From: JAIOSM01 sp964565415
GTDB lineage: Bacteria; Desulfobacterota; Desulfobacteria; Desulfobacterales; Desulfobacteraceae
DNA length: 64,000 nt
Reading direction: 5' to 3'
NCBI GenBank assembly: GCA_964565415.1
Contig: CAZMEX010000003.1
Coordinates: forward strand, 36,071-100,070
A program made the translations under genes and the position numbers. How positions within the stretch are numbered: the first letter of the stretch is position 1; each line of letters starts with the position of its first letter. The notes beneath the pieces are model-generated. The model was not told the DNA's origin. It saw nothing but the letters and a program-made list of their open reading frames with translations, and did no database searches. Shown here piece after piece: positions 49,803 to 58,900 of this stretch.

Positions 49803-50735
49803 TTATAACCCGGTTTGCGCCAACTTTTCAACAAGATTTTTTTGTTCTTTGTTAAGTTTTTTTGGTACATTAACATAAATAATCACAAAAAGGTCTCCTG
49901 TTTTACCACCTTTCATATGTGGGATGCCTAATCCTGCAAGTCTCATCTTTGCTTTGTGCCTTGTGCCGGAAGGGATATTAAGGCTGATGGTTTTACCAAG
50001 AGGGGTTGTTATGTCAACCTTTGTTCCAAGAAGACTTTCAGTAAGTTTAATCTCTTTTTTGGTAGTTATATCATTGCCTTCCAATTCATACCCAATGGGT
50101 TGTATGGGGTTGGATTTAATATATAAATCCCCGCTGGCTCCGCCATACGGGCTTGGTTGACCCTTTCCTGCAAGTCTGATTTTTTTCCCTTTTACCATGC
50201 CTTTAGGGATTTTAACTGAGATTGTTTTGACAGAACCTTCCTGATTAATCTGAAATGATTTGCTGGTTCCAGTCATGATTTCATCCAGAGTAAGCGGTAT
50301 TTCATGTTCAAGATCCTGTCCCCTGGCAGGTGGTGCATTCCTTCCACAACCTCCGCCTCCGGAAAAACCCTGCTGTCCACCAAAGCTTTGACCAAAGATG
50401 TTTGAAAAGCCTCCCTGGGAAGATGCACGTCCTCCAGCACCACCAAAGCCAAACTCTCTTAATATATCTCCCATATCAAAATTTCGAAAAATATCCTCTT
50501 TAGAATATCGTTGCTGAAAACCATCTGATCCAAATGTATCATACTGGCTGCGTTTTTCTTTATCACTTAACACAGCATATGCCTCGCTAATGCCTTTAAA
50601 TTTTGCCTCCAGGGTTTTATCACCTTTTGTTTTGTCTGGATGGTATTTCAGGGCAAGTTTTCTATAAGCTTTTTTAATCTCAGAATCAGATGCAGTCTTG
50701 CTAACACCAAGTGTTTTATAATAATCTGCTGCCAT
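49803..50735 (-). CDS. DnaJ/CbpA-type co-chaperone
   Basis: 310 residues. The J domain at 1-70 has HPD in LALKYHPDKTKGD. A Gly/Phe-rich stretch follows (FGFGGAGGRASSQGGFSNIFG). The two C-terminal substrate domains include GQDLEHEIPLTLDEIMTG, VKIPKGMVKGKKIRLAGKGQPS and LNIPSGTRHKAKMRLAGLG. There is no CxxCxGxG zinc domain, so this is a class B (CbpA-like) protein working with DnaK. GAGGGA precedes ATG 50735. Confidence 0.92.
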   Translation of the reverse strand: MAADYYKTLGVSKTASDSEIKKAYRKLALKYHPDKTKGDKTLEAKFKGISEAYAVLSDKEKRSQYDTFGSDGFQQRYSKEDIFRNFDMGDILREFGFGGAGGRASSQGGFSNIFGQSFGGQQGFSGGGGCGRNAPPARGQDLEHEIPLTLDEIMTGTSKSFQINQEGSVKTISVKIPKGMVKGKKIRLAGKGQPSPYGGASGDLYIKSNPIQPIGYELEGNDITTKKEIKLTESLLGTKVDITTPLGKTISLNIPSGTRHKAKMRLAGLGIPHMKGGKTGDLFVIIYVNVPKKLNKEQKNLVEKLAQTGL

Positions 50736-50822
50736 TATTTTTTTGTCCCTCTATTTTTATGAAAAATCATAATTTTAAGTATAAATTCTAATAGTTAAAT
50801 AATAAGAAGTGTTCCAATGGTG

Positions 50823-52706
50823 TCAAGATGAGCTTTTTCGCTTGTGTGCAGATATTGCAACCATAATAACCGATATTGCAGCAGGGGTCATTCCATCTAT
50901 CCTTGAAGCTTGCCCCAGAGAAGCAGGCTTGATTTTTATAAGTTTTTCAACAAGTTCATTGGAAAGTCCCGGCACAATGGAATAGTCAAGTTTTTCAGGT
51001 ATATTTATCTTCTCCATATCTTTATATTTTTTTATTTCGCTGATCTGTCTTGCAATATATCCTTCATATTTAATTTCAGTCTGCACCTGTTTTCTTACCC
51101 GCTTGTCAACAAGTTCAGGAGCTGGTGCAAGTTTTTCCACAGCTGAATATGAGATTTCAAATCTTTTTAAGAGATGATCAAGATGCATTCCTGTAGTTAT
51201 GGGGCTGGTTTTACTCTCTTGGAGATAATCATTTACAGCTTTTGAAGGTTTTATGATAACTTTTTTTATTCGGGTGGTCTCTCTATCTATTTTGCCTTGC
51301 AACTCTTTAACTGATTTTAAAGTATGATTCTTTACAAGCCCCAGTTCATGCCCAATTGCAGCAAGTCGCAAATCAGCATTGTCCTCCCGCAAGACCAGAC
51401 GATATTCTGCTCTTGAGGTAAACATTCTATATGGTTCACTTGTGCCTTTTGTAACAAGATCATCAATCATAACTCCCATATATGCCTGGGATCTGTCTAA
51501 AACAAAGGCAGGTCTTGCCTGAACCTGGCACGCAGCATTAATACCTGCCCACAACCCTTGAGCTGCAGCTTCCTCATACCCGGAAGTTCCATTTACCTGC
51601 CCTGCAAGAAAAAGACCTCTAAGGCGTTTTGTTTCAAGTGTGCGGAATAGTTCCAAAGGGTTGATGTAGTCATACTCAATGGCATATCCGGGTCTCATTA
51701 TCTCTGCCTGCTCAAGTCCTTTAACCGAGTGGACAAATTCCATTTGAATTTCAAGGGGGAGGCTGTTGCCAAGCCCACTTGCATAAATCTCTTTTGTATC
51801 AAGCCCTTCATATTGGAGTATGACTCTATGGCTTTCTCTTTCAGGAAATTTTACTATTTTATCTTCAAAAGAGGGGCAATACCTTGCTGATTTTCCTTTA
51901 ATATGCCCTCCATATAGAGCTGAGTATTTAAGATTTTTTCTTACCAAATCATGGGTTTTCTGATTTGTCCTGCCCATATAGCTGGGAACCAGAGGTAAGA
52001 GATGTTTTTTATTACTAAAAGAGAATGGTTCAGGTGTTTCAATTGAATGCTGGGCTTCAAATTTTGAAAGATCAACAGTATCAAGGTGCAGTCGTGGCGG
52101 TGTGCCGGTTTTCATGCGCCCGGCAGTAAAACCTGCTTTTTTAAGTGAATCTGCAAGTCCCATGGAGGAAAACTCCCCTGCTCTTCCTGCCATTATTTGA
52201 CTTGATCCTATGTGTATGACTCCCTTTAGAAAAGTTCCCGTGGCAAGGACAATTGTTTTGCCGGCGTAGTCAAATCCTGTGTGATCTGTCAGCCCTTTAA
52301 TCCTATTGTTTTCAATGATGAAATCTTCAACCATTGCCTGCTTTACGTCAAGGTTATCTGCATTTTCAAGCAGAGCTTTCATGTTTTGATGGTATTTCGA
52401 TTTATCATTCTGGGTTCTGGTGGAGTGGACAGCAGAGCCTTTTTTTGTATTGAGTGTGCGGTATTGGATGGCAGAGGAGTCTGTAATCTTTGCCATATAA
52501 CCGCCCAGGGCATCTATCTCTTTTACCAGCTGACCTTTTGCCATGCCTCCAATGGAGGGAGAGCAGGGCATGCTTGCAATTTTATCCAGATCAATTGTTA
52601 ATAAAAGGGTTGTACATCCCATACCAGACGCTGCCAGTGCTGCTTCACACCCTGCATGACCTGCACCGATAACAATAACATCATAATCTTTTCTATGTAA
52701 ATTCAT
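50823..52706 (-). CDS. mnmG: tRNA uridine-5-carboxymethylaminomethyl modification enzyme MnmG
   Basis: 627 residues, normal length. MnmG (GidA) with MnmE modifies the wobble uridine of several tRNAs. The FAD-binding start is YDVIVIGAGHAGCEAALAAS, then SIGGMAKGQLVKEIDALGG, the tRNA/FAD segment GTPPRLHLDTVDLS, YCPSFEDKIVKFPER and GYEEAAAQGLWAGINAA. ATG 52706 is taken; TTG 52712 adds two residues. It is divergent from the radical SAM gene at 52788. Confidence 0.96.
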   Translation of the reverse strand: MNLHRKDYDVIVIGAGHAGCEAALAASGMGCTTLLLTIDLDKIASMPCSPSIGGMAKGQLVKEIDALGGYMAKITDSSAIQYRTLNTKKGSAVHSTRTQNDKSKYHQNMKALLENADNLDVKQAMVEDFIIENNRIKGLTDHTGFDYAGKTIVLATGTFLKGVIHIGSSQIMAGRAGEFSSMGLADSLKKAGFTAGRMKTGTPPRLHLDTVDLSKFEAQHSIETPEPFSFSNKKHLLPLVPSYMGRTNQKTHDLVRKNLKYSALYGGHIKGKSARYCPSFEDKIVKFPERESHRVILQYEGLDTKEIYASGLGNSLPLEIQMEFVHSVKGLEQAEIMRPGYAIEYDYINPLELFRTLETKRLRGLFLAGQVNGTSGYEEAAAQGLWAGINAACQVQARPAFVLDRSQAYMGVMIDDLVTKGTSEPYRMFTSRAEYRLVLREDNADLRLAAIGHELGLVKNHTLKSVKELQGKIDRETTRIKKVIIKPSKAVNDYLQESKTSPITTGMHLDHLLKRFEISYSAVEKLAPAPELVDKRVRKQVQTEIKYEGYIARQISEIKKYKDMEKINIPEKLDYSIVPGLSNELVEKLIKIKPASLGQASRIDGMTPAAISVIMVAISAHKRKSSS

Positions 52707-52787
52707 AACCAATTATTATATATACTTATGGGTTAAGGTCAAGAACCGGAAAATTAAAACAGAGAAACTAATAGTTATTAAATTAAT

Positions 52788-53705
52788 ATGGGTAACAATA
52801 GAAGATACAACGATTATAACACTTATTTAAAAGAGCTGTATGGTCAAAGGGTGCAGAAAATAACAATTGATACTGGACTTACATGCCCCAACAGGGACGG
52901 AACTTTGTCCAGAAAAGGGTGTATATACTGTAATGACAGAGGCTCCGGCTCCGGGGCATTTTCAAGGGGTCACTCCATTGAAGAGCAGATAGCAAATGGC
53001 AGAAAAGCAATGATAAGAAAATATAAAGCAAAAAAATTCCTTGCCTATTTTCAATCCTATACAAACACCTACACCTCGTTAGAAAATATGAAGATCATGT
53101 TTGATAAAGCACTTTTTTATGATGATATGGTGGGCATGGCAGTTGGGACCCGCCCGGATTGTGTTGACCTTAAAAAGATAGATCTTCTTGAATCCTATGC
53201 TGAAACCCACCTTGTATGGCTTGAATATGGTCTTCAGTCAGCCCATGATAAAACCCTTGATTTGATTAATAGAGGACATGATTTTAAAAGCTTTAAAGAT
53301 GCTGTAAGCTTGACTGAAAATAAAAAAATCAACATCTGTGCACATATCATTTTAGGTCTTCCTGGTGAAAACAGAGAGATGATGCTTGAAACAGCCCGTA
53401 GGATAGGAAACCTTGGTATTAATGGTGTAAAAATTCACCTTCTATACATTGTTAAGGGAACATATCTTGAAAAAATGTGGAAAAATGGAAAATATATCTG
53501 CATGGAGCAACAAGATTATGTTGAAACCATATGTGAATTTATCGAGCTTCTTCCTGAAAATATAATAATTCAACGCATAACAGGTGATCCAAACCCTAAA
53601 GAACTTGTGGCTCCAAAATGGTCAATAAGGAGAAATGAAACTTTTCAAATGATACAAAAACAATTTAAAGACAAACAGACTTGTCAGGGAAAGAAATTTA
53701 CTTAA
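52788..53705 (+). CDS. TIGR01212-family radical SAM protein (YhcC-like)
   Basis: 305 residues. The family's N-terminal signature GQRVQKITIDTGLTCPNRDGTLSRKGCIYCND holds the iron-sulfur cysteines in an extended spacing. YFQSYTNTY, VGMAVGTRPDCV, LEYGLQSAHDKTLDLINRGH and AHIILGLPGE follow, as in elongator-like (ELP3-type) radical SAM proteins. The molecular function of this family is not established. The ribosome site is weak. It converges on pbpC with a 7-bp gap. Confidence 0.92.
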   Translation: MGNNRRYNDYNTYLKELYGQRVQKITIDTGLTCPNRDGTLSRKGCIYCNDRGSGSGAFSRGHSIEEQIANGRKAMIRKYKAKKFLAYFQSYTNTYTSLENMKIMFDKALFYDDMVGMAVGTRPDCVDLKKIDLLESYAETHLVWLEYGLQSAHDKTLDLINRGHDFKSFKDAVSLTENKKINICAHIILGLPGENREMMLETARRIGNLGINGVKIHLLYIVKGTYLEKMWKNGKYICMEQQDYVETICEFIELLPENIIIQRITGDPNPKELVAPKWSIRRNETFQMIQKQFKDKQTCQGKKFT

Positions 53706-53712
53706 AAAAGAT

Positions 53713-55920
53713 TTACTTAACGGTAAAACAGATTGTTCTTGTTTTGAAAATCTCTTTAGAATCATTATAAACAACGGCTTTTACTTCATGGACACCTTTT
53801 TTTAGAGACCAGAGGTATTTAGGACCAACTGTTTTTTCTCTATTTTTATTATTAATAGTCCAGGCAACCATTGCATCATTTTTAACTCCTTTAAGAAAAA
53901 ACTCAAAGGCTTCCTTGTTATCAGGTATTCTTGGGTCCATGGCAAGCTCGATTCCATCCCTTGGTCTGATAAAATCAATCCTGCCACCATTGGCTTTCTC
54001 TTTTCCTTGCCCCGCCTGTTCATCACTGCCTGCTTTAAATAATTCTGTTATGCGTACACAATTACCACTTCTGAGTTTAATTGCAGGGTCGCAAATCTCT
54101 TTTTGCACCAGTTGAGGGCTTTGGTATAACGGTTTTGTCCTGGAAAACCTGTTCAACTCAGTGAAAATACTTCTCAGGACCATGGCAGGACCCCGTGCCC
54201 CGGAAATTCCATCCATTGCTGTGCTGTCAAGATTGCCCATCCACACACCAACAGTATATTTATAGTTATATCCAACAGCCCATGCATCTCTGTAATCACT
54301 TGATGTGCCGGTTTTAAGTGCTGTTTGGACCGGGAAATCAAGCAGGCTGCCAGCTCCAAATTCCAGGTATCGGGCATCCGGGTCTGAAAGTATATTTGAG
54401 ATGATAGAGGTAATCTCTTTTGAAAAAATCTGTCTTGAACCCCGGGAAAAGTATTGATTTTTTACTGTTTTTAAGGGAGATAAAGAGCCCTTGTTTGCAA
54501 GAGCTGTATAGGCATGCACAAGTTCAAAAAGAGAAACTTCACCATTTCCCAGGGCAAGTCCATCACCATAAATATCAGGATGTTTAAGCAGATTGTTAAA
54601 TCCAAGCAGACGCAATTTAGACAGATATCTTGCCACACCTATAAATTGTATGGTACATACAGCCGGAATATTAAGGGAATTTCCAAGGGCTTCCCGCAGA
54701 GACACAGGGCCATAGAATATTCTGCTGTAATTGTGATATTCATGAATTCCATGCCCTGTTTTGACCATCAACGGCTGATCCATTAATAAATGAGCTGCTG
54801 TCCACCCAAGTTCAAGGGCCGAGGCATACAAAAAAGGTTTTAGGGAAGAACCTGGCTGCCGCAATGCAGTTACTGCGTCAATCATGCTCCCTGGTATGTC
54901 AGGGTTCCTGTTTTGTCCATTAACCCATGCAAGAACATTGTTTGTGGTGTGATCAACTACTAAAAGAGCTCCATTGGTTACTTTGTAAGGTTTTAAGGCA
55001 ATAAGACGCTGATCCAGAATTTGCTGGGAAAACTTTTGTATTTCGCTGTCAAGGGTTGTCTTGAGAACATGATCTTTATGGGCAAAATCTTTATAATTAT
55101 GGCTGAAAACATAATTAACAAAATGACCCGCATAAACAGCAAGTTTTGATTTTTCCAGATAAAATCCACTGTTTTGAATATGCTTTAGTTCTTCATCTGT
55201 TAACAAGCCTTTAGACTGCATTTTTTTTGCAAGGTTGGAAACAAAAGGGGCAATATTGCTTTGACTTTTATAAAGATCAAGGTATGATGGCGCTCTTATT
55301 AAAACAGAAAGGGCAAGCATCTCTTTTTGGCTCAAGGTATCAACACCACGATTAAAATAAAATTTTGATGCCTGCACAACACCGCGTCTGTTGGATGCAT
55401 AAGGAATCTGATTTAAATAAAACTCAAGAATATCTTTTTTTGTGGTTTTTTTTTCAAGACCTATTGCTTCAAACCCTTCAAGCCATCTTGACCACAAAGT
55501 TCTGGGTCTTGGATGAATAAGACGGATAACCTGCTCGGAAATGGTGCTGGCACCCCGCACCGCTGAAAGCGCTTTTATATTTTGCCATAAAGCATGAAGT
55601 CGTGCAGCAAGGTCAATGCCATTGTGATTATAAAACCGTTTATCCTCGGAGAGAATAAATGAGTTTTGCATGAATTGAGGGATATCATGCAGAGCAATAA
55701 AATCATATGAATTCCACCTGTTTTGATAAGTTATGCTCAAAGGTGTACCATGTCGATCAATTGCCTGGCATTGATTTATGTCGGTCAGCAACAATCTTAG
55801 TGAGTCAGGAACAGCCTTTAAGTCAAATTTTGTTTTTATACTGACAGACAAAATTAAAATAAAGCAAAAGAGGCTAATGACAGTGATTATAATAGTTTTT
55901 CTTTTTTTAATTATCATCAT
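53713..55920 (-). CDS. pbpC: penicillin-binding protein 1C
   Basis: 735 residues, inner-membrane anchored by an N-terminal helix (TIIITVISLFCFILILSV). The glycosyltransferase domain has SEDKRFYNHNGIDLAARLHA and GASTISEQVIRL, then LNQIPYASNRRG. The transpeptidase domain has the SxxK box in GSSLKPFLYA, SLN in GNSLNIPAV and KTGT in ALKTGTSSDYRDAW. A BiPBP_C-type domain closes the protein (about 640-735). The start ATG 55920 overlaps the macroglobulin gene, so the two are coupled. The PbpC-macroglobulin pair is a known bacterial arrangement thought to couple wall repair with trapping of attacking proteases. Confidence 0.95.
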   Translation of the reverse strand: MMIIKKRKTIIITVISLFCFILILSVSIKTKFDLKAVPDSLRLLLTDINQCQAIDRHGTPLSITYQNRWNSYDFIALHDIPQFMQNSFILSEDKRFYNHNGIDLAARLHALWQNIKALSAVRGASTISEQVIRLIHPRPRTLWSRWLEGFEAIGLEKKTTKKDILEFYLNQIPYASNRRGVVQASKFYFNRGVDTLSQKEMLALSVLIRAPSYLDLYKSQSNIAPFVSNLAKKMQSKGLLTDEELKHIQNSGFYLEKSKLAVYAGHFVNYVFSHNYKDFAHKDHVLKTTLDSEIQKFSQQILDQRLIALKPYKVTNGALLVVDHTTNNVLAWVNGQNRNPDIPGSMIDAVTALRQPGSSLKPFLYASALELGWTAAHLLMDQPLMVKTGHGIHEYHNYSRIFYGPVSLREALGNSLNIPAVCTIQFIGVARYLSKLRLLGFNNLLKHPDIYGDGLALGNGEVSLFELVHAYTALANKGSLSPLKTVKNQYFSRGSRQIFSKEITSIISNILSDPDARYLEFGAGSLLDFPVQTALKTGTSSDYRDAWAVGYNYKYTVGVWMGNLDSTAMDGISGARGPAMVLRSIFTELNRFSRTKPLYQSPQLVQKEICDPAIKLRSGNCVRITELFKAGSDEQAGQGKEKANGGRIDFIRPRDGIELAMDPRIPDNKEAFEFFLKGVKNDAMVAWTINNKNREKTVGPKYLWSLKKGVHEVKAVVYNDSKEIFKTRTICFTVK

Positions 55921-58900
55921 CAACCATTAATGTTCCAAAAATACCTTTACCATAAACATCCGGGTCATACATCTCTTGGGCATGCACAGGCATTTGTGCA
56001 AAACTGCCCTGGGCAATTGCCTGGGCTGTATAGGAGAGATGATAATTCCCTGCTGCAAGGAAGTCTGAGTAAAATCTTACTGAATCATGACGCAGCTCTT
56101 GATGGTAAAAACTCCATCTGGAGGTATTATATGAAAACCAGTCGGGAAAACTAAACCACCATGATCCGCCTGAAGCTGTATAATCACCTTTTTCAGCATC
56201 CACTGTTGAAGCTGTTGCAAGATCACGGTTAACAGGCTCAAGTCCTCCTGGAACAGGGTCATCAACAACTACAAAATTTCCGACCGCTGGCAGCGACAGA
56301 AAAATATCTATCCTTACAAGTTCACCACGACTGATTTTCATGGGGCTTTTGAGTAAAATCCATTTATTGTCACGTTCCACACTATATTCCCGCCTGATTT
56401 CCATCCCGGCATTTGTCCTTGCTGCATACTCTTCAAGCGGTGCATAATTTACGCGGGTGGAGTAATAAAGACGACCTTTTCCTTTGCGTTCTATTGTGAT
56501 TTTAGTTTCTTTCCCAGGATCATGTTTATTTATTTGCCTTTGAAAGGTTACGGGTTTGTCTTGAAAAGCTTTGAATTGAGTTTTACCCAAAAGTTTTGCA
56601 TCCATCAGAGTTCTGACTATCATATCAGGTGTCTGTTTTTCATAAACTCTGCTGTATTGAATTAAGGCATTCATGCAGAACATATTTTCCTGGGTATTTT
56701 CCCAATGCGCCCTGCTGCCTCTTGTCTGTGTGATACTTCGTACAAGTTTAAATGGAATATCACCCGCAATTTCTGCACCATACTCTTTTTCACCAAGTTT
56801 GGTAAATGCACTTAGAATAGCAGCATTTGCCCTTATTGGCGTAGCAAGTATTCGTTTATAACCGTCATCAAGTTCTTCATTAAAGAGAAACTTACCTCCG
56901 GTCTGGCTGGAGTGGGCAAGGATTTTTTTGGCAACTCTTTTGGCTATTGATGCACCGCCTTTAATATTCAGCGCTGCCATAAGATAATGGGTTTTACCAA
57001 ATAATGACATAAAAGGAACATGGGGTTCATATCTTCTCAAGTCAGACAGAGAAATTTTTTCGTGTTCAGAGAGAGCTGCCAGTGCAACTGCCCTTACAGT
57101 GGAAGACATTCCCCTGGAAAAAAAGGTGGGGAAAACATCTTGTTTCAAAAGGGTTCCAAGGTATTTATGGAGCTTTTTTTCAACCTGCTCCGGGATTGTA
57201 TATCCGCTGTCTCTCAACCAGTTAAATGATAATGCAGTATATGCTGAAAGATAGGGGCTGACATATTGATTCTCTGGTGTAAAGTATGCCATGCCACCGT
57301 TTGGTGCCTGAAAACCTGCAGCATCCCCAAGGGTTGTCTGGGGAAGTAAATCACTCTTTTCCCATGAAAAATGTTTGGGCATATATTTTTTTAAATTTTG
57401 ATAGTGGGATGCCATAACGCCCTTTGTAAGCTTTTGCTCCCAGCAGGAGTATGGATATTTGCGTACATATTCAAAAGCACCCTTTACATTTCCAATAACA
57501 GTGGGAGATGCTGCAACACTCACACTTCCCACATCAGTATGAATTTTTTCAGGGAATAAAATACTCTCTGTAATACGATCCCGGGTGGTTGTACCGTAAT
57601 TTGCAGCGGTTTCAAGGGACCTCTGTTTTTTAACAGGTATTGTATGTATTAATCCATCGCCATCTATTTTATCCCGGGCTGTCACTTTAAAAACAAGTTT
57701 ACCGCTGCCTCTGGTTTTCACAGGCATCCACACAGTAGATCGCTTATATGGTAAAAGTTCTATCTGCTCTTTGTGAATCAAATTTGGTTTTTTATTGTTT
57801 GTGTTCGTATAATCAACCTGCCCTGAAACATTTATCTCAATGGAAAGCCTGCGCAGTTTGTCTGAACGGTTCATAATGCTGAAACCTGCTTTAAAGCTGT
57901 CTCCTTCAGTCAGTTGATTGGGCATGACAGGTCGAATTTCCGTTGGCTGATTAACCTTGAAACCAATATCTCCAAGCCCCATACGGTCCGTTGGTGTAAC
58001 AGCCATGGCAAAAACCCGCCAGCCTGTCAGGTTGTCAGGTACTTTAAATTCAATGGATGCATTGCCTTTATCATCTGTTTTTAAAGAGGGATTCCAATAG
58101 CTTACAAATTTAAACAGGGAGCGCATGCTTATGTCTGCACCACCGCCTCCGCCTGTATTAGCTCCCTTTGTTTCAAATCTCTGCCGACCAATAAGACAAG
58201 TGAGAAGATTGTAATTTTCAAGATCAAGTCCATCAAGATGGTAAAATCCCTTAAAAGGATCATAATAATCACGACCCTTGGCAAGGAGATCAAATACTGC
58301 CTGATCAAGAACTACCACTGCAAGTTCAATGGGTTCTTTTTTGCCCTGATGATTCAAGTTCAGATGGCGCGGTTGGGCATTAAAATCTATTTTAACTATA
58401 TTTCCAGGCTTATACGTCTCTTTATCACTTCTTGCTTTAACAATGATCTCCTTGTAAGGGTCTTTTACTGCGACCTCCACATATCCCATGCGGAAGGCAG
58501 GTTTTCCAAGGTCAATATTGTTGTCACCAAGGGGTTTTTCCACCCTTGGAGATGTTATTACAACAGAAAAGTAAAATCCCGGAACATAATCAGGTTCAAT
58601 ATCAAATTCAATAACTGGAGTGCTGGTTTCAAGTTTTTGGGTCCAGCTCTTTATTACACCATAACGCTCAATGGTAATAAGTGCTGTTGCACCTGGAAAA
58701 GGGTTTTTTACAAGATATCTTGCCTTGTCACCAATATTGTATGCTTCCTGTTCAGGTATAATCTGCAAAGTGTTATCCTGGGGCTGCTGCCAGACAACTC
58801 TACCAACGCCGGCAACCCATGCATGAATCCTAGTGCTGTGTTCCCGCCCCTTTGTATCTTTGATAGATGCTTTTATTCTATAAGATCCAGGATCTGCCGG